Shown here: one piece after another, positions 7,241 through 13,735 of the stretch
Position numbering within the stretch: the stretch's first letter is position 1
Layout of the letters: each line of letters begins with the position of its first letter
IMG/VR virus record: IMGVR_UViG_3300023238_000252
Coordinates: 1 to 34,683 of that record
Source of the DNA: a virus
Length of the DNA stretch: 34,683 nucleotides
Strand: one strand, 5' to 3'
Notes under the pieces: model-generated
What the model saw: only the letters and a program-made list of their open reading frames with translations
What the model was told of the DNA's origin: nothing
Database searches by the model: none
Position numbers and translations under genes: made by a program

Positions 7241-8100
7241 AGTGCCTCGATCTGTTTGTGAATCCAAATATCTTGTCTTACTTGTTGCTGCCAAAAATTA
7301 TCATTGTCCACGTTATCAATCGCATCCTTTATCATATTATGATATGCTTCTTCAGGACACCATCCTAGTTCTATTGTAGTATCATTAATAGTAACACAAC
7401 TTTCTTCTGTTGTCAAGTCTCTCCAGTTTGCATGCACCCGCCACCTTTCACCAAACGACATTTCAACTTTATCGTCTACATCGTATGTTCCGTTGTAGTT
7501 AATAGTGCCGTAATCTGTACTATCGATGTTCTGCAAAGTCCATTGCTGTTCGCTAGTTTTCTTAGTAGCAGATGTGCTATACCAATACGGATTTAACGCA
7601 ATGTAAAGGCTTAATAAGTGAGGCACTAGGTCTCTGCTAACTCCACCGTATGCGAGTTCTTTAGTAGTAAACCAACTGCCAGGATGCGGAATACAATTCT
7701 TTCTAATCCACTTAATATCAATGCTATTTGATTGCGCTGCGAGAGTTTGCATTTCACCGATGTTATCTCTCCACATATTATTCTTTACCATCATAATACG
7801 TGTGTCAGGATATTGACTTAATATGTCTATCCATTCTTTAGAGTTCTTAAATCCTGGCTTTTCTACAAATACAATTTTACTATATGGCGCAACCTGTTGT
7901 GTAAGTTGTGCATGAGTAAAATTAGGTGTGCATATGTTTACAGTATCGAAAAAGCCATGCGCCACTAAAGCATCTTCTACTCTTGAAAAGTCTGCGTTCT
8001 TATCTGGGTTAGTATCAACAGTTATAACTTCAGCGTCTAATTGTGTTAAGACGCTTTTATAAAGCTCACCAATGCCCATTCCTATTATAAGACTTTTCAT
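7237..8100 (-). CDS. Gfo/Idh/MocA-family NAD(P)-dependent oxidoreductase
   Basis: 287 residues. The N-terminal Rossmann fold is marked by SLIIGMGIGELYKSVL, followed by VNICTPNFTHAQL and IVFVEKPGF (the conserved NxCTPN-x-xH and EKP motifs of the family). YGGVSRDLVPHLLSLY corresponds to the GG-x-x-x-D-x-x-x-H substrate loop. The family usually acts on sugars and inositols at C-OH groups. It overlaps the unknown paralogue upstream by four bases and the zinc dehydrogenase downstream by four, so the three are translated together. Together with the epimerase and glycosyltransferase it could build or alter a nucleotide-linked sugar, but the substrate is not visible. Confidence 0.83.
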   Translation of the reverse strand: MKSLIIGMGIGELYKSVLTQLDAEVITVDTNPDKNADFSRVEDALVAHGFFDTVNICTPNFTHAQLTQQVAPYSKIVFVEKPGFKNSKEWIDILSQYPDTRIMMVKNNMWRDNIGEMQTLAAQSNSIDIKWIRKNCIPHPGSWFTTKELAYGGVSRDLVPHLLSLYIALNPYWYSTSATKKTSEQQWTLQNIDSTDYGTINYNGTYDVDDKVEMSFGERWRVHANWRDLTTEESCVTINDTTIELGWCPEEAYHNMIKDAIDNVDNDNFWQQQVRQDIWIHKQIEAL

Positions 8101-8546
8101 TCTAAACCTTTTTGTACTAAGTATGCATTAATACGATGCATTTCGTCTTTTAGATAAAGTTTCATAGTTTTCATTCTACGAACTTCGTCGGTTACATATA
8201 AGTTATCATATTCAATTAGTCCTGATTCTAAAAATGCTTCTGCAAGTGTAATAGGAATATCTAAACTACAAATTTTACCTGCTGTTAAGAATGCCTTGAT
8301 CATATTCTCCCAAGGCGTCCATTGATCCGCATCTTCTGGAAAGTTTGTACCGGGATTAAAACTGTGATTGGCACCAAAGAAGATGTGTCCGCACTGTTCT
8401 TGGTCATAATGCTTTTGTATAACATCACAAGGTTGTACGCCTGTAACAAACAACGTCTTCATTCCAAATGCAGGAGTTTTTTCAACTTCTACACCTGTAA
8501 AAAAGATGATGTCGTTTGCTTCGCCTGTGTTGTAATCACGTTTCAT
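8097..8546 (-). CDS. Chimeric unknown protein: paralogue N-part fused to DUF465 tail
   Basis: 149 residues from the ATG at 8546 (GGAG six bases upstream). Residues 1 to ~115 are a paralogue of the protein at 5823-6350. Residues 117-149 (from YVTDEVRRMKTM to IQ/VQKGLE) match the C-terminus of the DUF465-like protein at 9144-9353 at 30 of 33 positions. The switch comes right after LESGLIEY, where the other paralogue continues with an unrelated sequence. DNA of the shared tail is also nearly identical, so the fusion is recent relative to the paralogue split. The reading frame is intact and overlaps the next gene as ATGA, which suggests a functional product. No activity can be assigned. Confidence 0.75.
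   Translation of the reverse strand: MKRDYNTGEANDIIFFTGVEVEKTPAFGMKTLFVTGVQPCDVIQKHYDQEQCGHIFFGANHSFNPGTNFPEDADQWTPWENMIKAFLTAGKICSLDIPITLAEAFLESGLIEYDNLYVTDEVRRMKTMKLYLKDEMHRINAYLVQKGLE
8134..8183. repeat. Direct repeat copy A (DUF465 tail coding)
   Basis: This 50-base segment matches 9181-9230 in the same orientation with a single mismatch, and weaker similarity extends about 30 bases to each side. It encodes the last part of the chimeric protein at 8097-8546. The two copies bracket the nuclease gene and most of the chimeric gene. Confidence 0.9.
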
Positions 8547-8547
8547 C

Positions 8548-9144
8548 TTACGCTCCAAACTCAAAAAGTCGGTTGTTTGTATTAGTTGAAACTTTTTTTA
8601 TATGTTCCATTGCACCTGGTGTAATACGATACTGATATTGTCCGCGTTCTTGTTTTTCAAAATAGCTCCAGTGATCATCACCTCGAATATATTTAGGCTT
8701 ATGCTCATGCTCTACTAGAGCATAATTGTCAAGTACTGCCTGACCGTACTCCCATGCTGCTTTAAGTTTAGATTGTATTTCGTTACATGTAAAATCATAA
8801 ACTTTTGCTTCAGTGACTACGTTGTCACCAGTAAGAATGTTCTCGTCATATTCAACACGGTATTGCCGTTGGATCTTATCTCTAATATTGCTATATTCCC
8901 AAGGAGTATTTATAATGTCAGCTGACAGCATTGCGCCTACTGTATGACCACTTGTACTACTCCGCAACCGACTTTTTATTTCAAGTCCATACTTGGGAAG
9001 ATCTATACCTTTTCCTCGATTAACTTTGTAACCTTTATCTTCAAGATCGTCTTCGATCCACCTTCCGATGTTGCCATGATCTTGCGTCATCGGAATAACT
9101 GTTCCGGGGATTATTGCACTATTAAGTGATATTACTTTTACCAT
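8548..9144 (-). CDS. PD-(D/E)XK-like nuclease candidate
   Basis: 198 residues. The segment GKGIDLPKYGLEIKSR gives D48, E55 and K57, the D-x(n)-E-x-K pattern of PD-(D/E)XK nucleases, preceded by a helix with E31 (GRWIEDDLEDKGYKV) that would complete the site, and followed by SSTSGHTVGAM as in some restriction-type enzymes. It overlaps the DUF465 gene by one base (TAATG type) and lies two genes downstream of dpdA. The C-terminus, NRLFEFGA, resembles the clamp-binding tail of gp43 (TSLFDFGE here). A role in cutting unmodified host DNA, or repair and recombination at the fork, fits the context but is inference. The fold call rests on motif reading only. Confidence 0.6.
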   Translation of the reverse strand: MVKVISLNSAIIPGTVIPMTQDHGNIGRWIEDDLEDKGYKVNRGKGIDLPKYGLEIKSRLRSSTSGHTVGAMLSADIINTPWEYSNIRDKIQRQYRVEYDENILTGDNVVTEAKVYDFTCNEIQSKLKAAWEYGQAVLDNYALVEHEHKPKYIRGDDHWSYFEKQERGQYQYRITPGAMEHIKKVSTNTNNRLFEFGA

Positions 9145-9353
9145 TATTCCAGTCCTTTTTGTATTAGATAACTATTAATTCGATGCATTTCGTCTTTTAA
9201 ATAAAGTTTCATAGTTTTCATTCTACGAACCTCCTCAGTTACGTATGCATTATTATACAACGATTCTATCTCTTCGTCAAGCTCTCTGTGCTTACGCTTT
9301 AATTCGTCGTAGTGTGCGCGGAGTTTATCTTCGACTTCATCATAGTTGCTCAT
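9144..9353 (-). CDS. DUF465/YdcH-like small coiled-coil protein
   Basis: 69 residues, nearly all helix. The pattern HYDELKRKHRELDEEIESLY, then EVRRMKTMKLYLKDEMHRI, is the two-helix antiparallel coiled coil typical of DUF465 (YdcH) proteins, whose function is not established. It overlaps the end of dpdA by 14 bases and the nuclease start by one, so it belongs to the same operon. Its C-terminal 33 residues have a near-identical copy at the end of the gene at 8097-8546. Confidence 0.75.
   Translation of the reverse strand: MSNYDEVEDKLRAHYDELKRKHRELDEEIESLYNNAYVTEEVRRMKTMKLYLKDEMHRINSYLIQKGLE
9181..9230. repeat. Direct repeat copy B (DUF465 tail coding)
   Basis: Partner of 8134-8183: 49 of 50 positions are identical in direct orientation. 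It lies within the DUF465-like gene and is the probable source copy, because here the sequence is part of a complete two-helix domain. Confidence 0.9.
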
Positions 9354-10878
9354 CCTGGAGTTCCTCTAATTTAGTTTCATCTAAAGTTTCTTGATCTTCG
9401 ACTTCTTCAGGCTCTTCTATATCAAACAATGCATTAAAGTGTGTACTAGAGTTCACAGACTTCTTACCTACTGCACCGCGTGTGCCAGGAATCTGCATCC
9501 ATAACCTACTATTGTCTTCGACTATCTTGTTTGCTTCTTCTCTAGTAGTAGCAGCAAAAACAGCATCAATAACATCGCCAACAAATAGTTGCTCATGCTT
9601 TTCATTTACTAACATTGAAGGAACTTTGCCTGCATCGTATTGACGATTTGCTTCTTGCACAGAGTTTAAATGCATCCATACATTATGTGCCATTAAGATT
9701 GCATAGCTAAAGCTATCCCAGGAAGTTTTGCCTTCCTTACCGATCCTGTTTAGATCACCTGGTGCATAAATGCAAACATCTTTTACAGTAGTATGTTCCA
9801 TTACAGGACTAGTAGCAAAGTTTTTGTGAATACCATCTTGTACTACTGCATCCTTAAATAATCTAGTATCTTGCGAATACTTTTTGTCATCCATTGCTGC
9901 TGCCATTCGATAAGACCATTTGCCACGATCTTCGATTTCAGTCTCAGTATAAACTTGACCATTTGCAGTTGCAAGGAAAGGACTAGCACAATCAAAGCTA
10001 ACAGTAAACTTAGGATTATGATACTTGCGTACAGCACGTTGAATGTCAGTTAACACTAATGCCCACTCTAATTTACTAGTACCTAAGAAGTGCATCCAGT
10101 CATGTAAGCCTTCTTCCAATAATCCGTCAAAGCGCAATGCAACTAGACGTTTTAGAACTAAGTGGACATCACACATGTTTTGTCCGCCCATTCCCCAACC
10201 ATTAAAATGATTGTCTGGATATATGGCAGGGTCGCAATACTTCTTCATACGATCATACCAATCGTCTGCGTCAGTATGATTCTCGCCTTGTAGCACATTT
10301 AAGAATTTGCAGTTGCCATTACGATTGTTAATAAAATAATCATTATTAATTTCTGTAGCTCGACATGCTTCTTCGTATGTGCTAATTCCTGTAGCTTTTT
10401 GACCTTCTGGACTACGAGCAACCCATGCTGGAATATCTAAACACATTCCATAATCCATTAAAGCATCCATCCAAGTTAAAACTTGCTTACGCTTTTTCAT
10501 TGCAGCAGGACAATTCGGATCTTTCCAATCGCCGGGCCACTTGCCTTTACCAATCTGGAAACCGCCTGAATCGCCTAGTACAAAACTTTTGCCATCACGT
10601 GGACGAGTTCTAAACATTTCTTCTCGGTCATCTTGTTTGTTCAAGTCGAGATTAGCATGTCCTGCAGAGTACAAGCACCACTTGTAATATAACAGTGGGC
10701 TTGTAGGATCTAAGTAATTAATACTTTCTACATCATTTGTAAAGTTTGTAGGCAATCTGGATGGTTCGATGTACGGGAATCGTTTTCTTTGATACCCGAT
10801 AAATGCGGAGTAAAAACCAGATGTTGCTGGTAAAAACAAGGCATAATCTTTTTGTGTTGCTGTTAAGTCTGTATTCAT
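9340..10878 (-). CDS. dpdA: DpdA-like DNA-guanine transglycosylase (TGT family)
   Basis: About 512 residues from the ATG at 10878, preceded by CGGAGAGC; an alternative ATG at 10899 lies one base after the gp45 stop. TGT-fold hallmarks are visible: FVLGDSGGFQIGKG with the preQ-base aspartate (DSGGFQ, ~103-108), LNVLQGE (~193-199), GWGMGGQ (~227-233), HFLGTSK (~263-269) and VSFDCASPF, whose aspartate (~D296) matches the catalytic nucleophile of transglycosylases. The cysteine-rich zinc site of tRNA enzymes is not apparent. DpdA enzymes exchange guanine in DNA for a 7-deazaguanine and so protect phage DNA from restriction (established for the family). With folE, queD and queE in the same window this is the most likely role. 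The acidic C-terminus is an extension. Confidence 0.8.
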   Translation of the reverse strand: MNTDLTATQKDYALFLPATSGFYSAFIGYQRKRFPYIEPSRLPTNFTNDVESINYLDPTSPLLYYKWCLYSAGHANLDLNKQDDREEMFRTRPRDGKSFVLGDSGGFQIGKGKWPGDWKDPNCPAAMKKRKQVLTWMDALMDYGMCLDIPAWVARSPEGQKATGISTYEEACRATEINNDYFINNRNGNCKFLNVLQGENHTDADDWYDRMKKYCDPAIYPDNHFNGWGMGGQNMCDVHLVLKRLVALRFDGLLEEGLHDWMHFLGTSKLEWALVLTDIQRAVRKYHNPKFTVSFDCASPFLATANGQVYTETEIEDRGKWSYRMAAAMDDKKYSQDTRLFKDAVVQDGIHKNFATSPVMEHTTVKDVCIYAPGDLNRIGKEGKTSWDSFSYAILMAHNVWMHLNSVQEANRQYDAGKVPSMLVNEKHEQLFVGDVIDAVFAATTREEANKIVEDNSRLWMQIPGTRGAVGKKSVNSSTHFNALFDIEEPEEVEDQETLDETKLEELQDEQL

Positions 10879-10900
10879 GCTCTCCGCCGGTCCATCCATA

Positions 10901-11644
10901 TTACTTGCTCTGCGCTGGTAGAATATAATCGTATGTTGCCATACCTGAATCAACTGCAATCTTCATTGCACCTTGATCGCTAATGCTCATAGTAATATCA
11001 CCGCTCAGATTCAAAACAGCTTGTACTGCTGCTACGGGCCAACTCCAAGTATGCTGCAATGTACCTGCTACTGCATTTTGGAATACAAACTCGCCTGCGT
11101 GTGTACTTGCATCGCCGAAGCTAAACACTAAGTCACTTACACCAGCAGTTGCTTTGGTAGTAACATTAAATGTAGGCTCTTCGGTATGTGCCGCACTCAT
11201 TAACTTCATACGTCCGATACTAGCAACACTTGGCTTAAATTCTACAGCCCATGCAGCACCTTTAAATGTAACATTTTTTAACTTCTCTTCGATAATTGCT
11301 TTGTTCATAAAGCGATAATCATTTTCAAAGTCACCTGCGTTGTTTTCAAAGTGAATATGCGTTGGCATAGTTTCGCCATTACGTTCTGCTGTAATTACAT
11401 CAATCTTAGCATCTTTCTGATACTCGGGATTTTTCAAATGCAATGCAAGTTTGTCTAAGTTAGGCATACCAAATGTGCCAACAAACTCAGTAACTGGTGT
11501 GTGGGTAGTTGCAGATAAGATAACACTCCTATCCTCTGCCATTGAATTAACACTAGTAGTACCATCTTCCGATGTGACTTTGACTAGTGGTAGGAAACCT
11601 AGTGCATGTGTGTGTGCTACTACGTCTTGTAAGATATCTTTCAT
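10901..11644 (-). CDS. 45: Sliding clamp, gp45-like
   Basis: 247 residues, close to T4 gp45 (228). The segment FVGTFGMPNLDKLALHLKNP, then IHFENNAGDFENDYRFMNK, and the C-terminal MKIAVDSGMATYDYILPA are the kind of blocks found in divergent T4-type clamps. As a trimer it would tether gp43 to DNA and couple late transcription to replication. It is the first gene of a long operon with its own strong promoter and is followed after one base (or 22) by dpdA, so the clamp and the base-modifying enzyme are co-expressed. The assignment relies on remembered family patterns, with no invariant active site to verify. Confidence 0.78.
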   Translation of the reverse strand: MKDILQDVVAHTHALGFLPLVKVTSEDGTTSVNSMAEDRSVILSATTHTPVTEFVGTFGMPNLDKLALHLKNPEYQKDAKIDVITAERNGETMPTHIHFENNAGDFENDYRFMNKAIIEEKLKNVTFKGAAWAVEFKPSVASIGRMKLMSAAHTEEPTFNVTTKATAGVSDLVFSFGDASTHAGEFVFQNAVAGTLQHTWSWPVAAVQAVLNLSGDITMSISDQGAMKIAVDSGMATYDYILPAQSK

Positions 11645-12396
11645 ACTGTTTCTCCATTGAATAAGTTTATTATAACGCCTTTTTTGGCCTTTGTCAAGTC
11701 TTTCTTTACTGAGTATTTAGGTTCGTACCCAAGTGCTTTCATTTTTTCTAAGTTAGCACAAGTATAAAAACGCTCTCCCGGGGTATTTAGACGTACTGGA
11801 ACATCAGTTGCTAAATCCTGGATCTTTACAGGAACTCCAGATCCAATATCAAGTACACCTTTAACGTAATCACATTCTATTAAAATATTAATAGCATCAA
11901 TCACATCAAGTAAGTGTACAAAATCTCTGTAGTGTCTAGTAACATATTCTAGTTCACCGTTAAATAGTTTATCAAAGAACATACCTTTACGCGGAGTATG
12001 AGACCATACTGTATGAAATCTCATTCCTAGTGTATTAGGATAACGTTCTGCAAGTTCTTCTAGCACATACTTAGACGCTGCGTAAGGGTTCAAATCGGGC
12101 TCGTAAGCACTCGAACTGCTCGCGTACAGTATACGTGTGTTTTGATAACGCTCAAACAAGCGCCTGCTTGCTTCGATGTTATTCATCCAGTATGCTGCTG
12201 GATCCTTAATGCTTTCTCTTACACCCGACCGTCCTGCTAAGTGTATAATTAAGTCAAAGTCTTTATTTGGAAAGTCACAAGTTAGTAAGTCATTTCCTTC
12301 CACTAAATCAATACCTGTAACAGTATGATTAAGTTTAAGTGCTCTTAATAGACTAGAGCCTATAAAGCCTCTATGTCCTGTTAGTAGTATATTCAC
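11641..12396 (-). CDS. NAD-dependent sugar epimerase/dehydratase (SDR family)
   Basis: 251 residues beginning with GTG (12396), whose GTGA overlaps the stop of the upstream frame. The extended-SDR cofactor loop is GHRGFIG (7-13), ILYASSSSAYE supplies the catalytic serine region, and Y105-AAS-K109 is the catalytic YxxxK. FVHLLDVIDAI is the usual downstream block. Related enzymes act on UDP-, GDP- or dTDP-sugars. It is shorter than typical bacterial members (about 310), mainly in the C-terminal substrate domain, so substrate is unclear. The last 25 codons double as the gp45 promoter and ribosome site. Confidence 0.87.
   Translation of the reverse strand: MNILLTGHRGFIGSSLLRALKLNHTVTGIDLVEGNDLLTCDFPNKDFDLIIHLAGRSGVRESIKDPAAYWMNNIEASRRLFERYQNTRILYASSSSAYEPDLNPYAASKYVLEELAERYPNTLGMRFHTVWSHTPRKGMFFDKLFNGELEYVTRHYRDFVHLLDVIDAINILIECDYVKGVLDIGSGVPVKIQDLATDVPVRLNTPGERFYTCANLEKMKALGYEPKYSVKKDLTKAKKGVIINLFNGETV
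11669..11697 (-). promoter_or_regulatory. Consensus sigma70 promoter of gp45, inside epimerase CDS
   Basis: TTGACA (11697-11692), 17 bases, TATAAT (11674-11669) on the minus strand, both perfect consensus. The whole promoter lies in the last codons of the epimerase gene (Leu-Thr-Lys-Ala-Lys-Lys...Ile-Asn-Leu), so the DNA is both coding and promoter. The gp45 ribosome site GGAGAAACAG follows. Confidence 0.9.
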
Positions 12397-12517
12397 GTAG
12401 CCTCTCCCATGTGTGTTGCCATCCTTCTACATGATGGTTTATACCGCTGTAGTTTGCTAGTTTTAATGGATAATCGTTGCCATCTATGTCGATGTCCTGT
12501 AGTAGTTTTCTTAGCAT
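12371..12517 (-). CDS. Alternative-frame ORF, possible displaced C-terminal coding
   Basis: A 48-residue frame from ATG at 12517 to TAG at 12371, overlapping both the 78-residue frame and the first 26 bases of the epimerase. Its translation (DIDGNDYPLKLANYSGINHH, then VEGWQHTWERLREYTT) looks like ordinary protein, unlike the basic, low-quality C-terminal half of the competing frame. No ribosome site is obvious at 12517. It is either a small overlapping gene or the true continuation of the 12629 gene after a one-base frameshift or an old deletion. Confidence 0.4.
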   Translation of the reverse strand: MLRKLLQDIDIDGNDYPLKLANYSGINHHVEGWQHTWERLREYTTNRT

Positions 12518-12629
12518 TTAACTTTGTACTACTTACTACAAGATTGTTAAGTTCGGTATTATCTGTAACAACATACCGACTATCAGACTTAACAACTTCA
12601 CCGCCTATATCCCAAATAATATCATTCAT
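12393..12629 (-). CDS. Small protein with cupin-like N-terminus and abnormal tail
   Basis: 78 residues. The first ~48 (WDIGGEVVKSDSRYV, TELNNLVVSSTKLNAKKTTT, then GHRH) resemble the beginning of a cupin-type protein, in which G-H-x-H would be the metal motif. The rest is very basic and Ser/Arg/Lys rich, as expected for out-of-frame reading, while the +1 frame there (12371-12517) is more protein-like. The stop overlaps the epimerase GTG as GTGA, which argues that this frame end is used. A truncated or frameshifted cupin is the best guess. Confidence 0.45.
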   Translation of the reverse strand: MNDIIWDIGGEVVKSDSRYVVTDNTELNNLVVSSTKLNAKKTTTGHRHRWQRLSIKTSKLQRYKPSCRRMATHMGEAT

Positions 12630-12732
12630 ACATTAACTCCTTTAACTCTCTAAGCTTTTCCATAAGCTCTTCAATAGTATTTAGGTCCTGTTCGTTCTCC
12701 GTATCAATTTCTATCTCTAGTTTAATCTTCAT
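12622..12732 (-). CDS. Short acidic helical peptide gene between gp43 and cupin-like gene
   Basis: 36 residues: an acidic beta-like start (MKIKLEIEIDTENEQD) and an amphipathic helix (TIEELMEKLRELKELM). The ATG at 12732 lies one base after the polymerase stop, and the stop overlaps the next ATG, so the spacing is that of a real operon gene. AGAGT precedes the start. Too short to assign; it may bind a partner through the helix. Confidence 0.55.
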   Translation of the reverse strand: MKIKLEIEIDTENEQDLNTIEELMEKLRELKELMYE

Positions 12733-12733
12733 T

Positions 12734-13735
12734 TTACTCTCCAAAGTCAAACAAACTAGTAAATGTGTTATGACGCTTAGTATCCTCTAATGGATAGTTA
12801 AGCACACCAATTAAGTTGTCTAACTTATTATCAATAATAGTTTCCGCCATCGCTGCATCATCAAACGGAAGTTCTTTGAACCATTCCGGCAAACGCATTT
12901 GATCTGTCGGATACGCTACGCTTGTATAGCCTAATGGATTAGGTTTTAGTTTGCAAACAATAACTTTCATACCGTCTACAACTTCTTCAGAATACTTGTC
13001 GCCGTTCATTCGACGTAGTGTATTCCAGTTAATACTTGCTCGAACGTGTCCGGGCATGTTAGCTTTACCTTGCTTCTCTTCTAAGCGGCGATAGTGTCCA
13101 ACTTTGTTTGCACGTTTAGGTGAACCTTTCTCCCAACCCGGGCGCTCATGGAACTGTTGACGGAACTCTGTAATACGCTCAAGTACATCAGTACGCGGCT
13201 TATCAGTAAGTACCATAAGTAATAGCTCGCTTAGAAACTCCTGCATAAACACAGGTGTATCCGACCTACGTAAGTCTAAGCCCATTGCTTTTACTTTACC
13301 AACTTTACCGTCAATGTCTGTTCTAAAGCCTTCGTTGTCAACTACTAATGCTGCATAACGCTTCTTAGTAATATACAAGCCCGACTGTGCAACAATCTCG
13401 CGTCCTGCTGCAATAACAGTTGCACGACTCTTTGGACAATGATGCGACTTTGCCATCATCTCAGTAAACGTACCATCAACTGCGCCACATATCTGATCAT
13501 ACAATGTAATTGCTTTATCAGTATCCCATTCGATCTTACCTGATTCGATATCATTTTGTAAAGTAGGCCAAGCACTAAAGTAGACCGAATCTGTGTTATG
13601 AACCAAATGTCCATTTGCAAAGAAAAACGGATCGTCTTCGGCAATGCTTATATCATATACGTACTGGTCGCCTGTGTTTGGTATCTTTTCTACGCTTGCT
13701 ACTCGTTGTCTTATTACTTCAGCCATGTTATGCAC
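12734..13735 (-). CDS. 43B: DNA polymerase gp43 C-terminal part with split-intein C-half
   Basis: 333 residues. The first 44-47 (from MAEV at 13726 or ATG 13735 to FFFANGHLVHN, ending at 13595) are a C-terminal split-intein half with the terminal His-Asn. The next residue is Thr (+1), and the polymerase continues TDSVYFSAWPTL, the second half of motif C (YGDTDS) with a catalytic Asp. Then come KKRYAALV (the conserved KKRY template-contacting motif), thumb sequence and a C-terminal TSLFDFGE resembling the gp43 clamp-binding tail. The extein part is 286 residues; with the partner (602) the spliced enzyme would be 888, close to T4 gp43 (898). The start overlaps the end of the endonuclease gene by 22 bases. 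Confidence 0.92.
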   Translation of the reverse strand: MHNMAEVIRQRVASVEKIPNTGDQYVYDISIAEDDPFFFANGHLVHNTDSVYFSAWPTLQNDIESGKIEWDTDKAITLYDQICGAVDGTFTEMMAKSHHCPKSRATVIAAGREIVAQSGLYITKKRYAALVVDNEGFRTDIDGKVGKVKAMGLDLRRSDTPVFMQEFLSELLLMVLTDKPRTDVLERITEFRQQFHERPGWEKGSPKRANKVGHYRRLEEKQGKANMPGHVRASINWNTLRRMNGDKYSEEVVDGMKVIVCKLKPNPLGYTSVAYPTDQMRLPEWFKELPFDDAAMAETIIDNKLDNLIGVLNYPLEDTKRHNTFTSLFDFGE

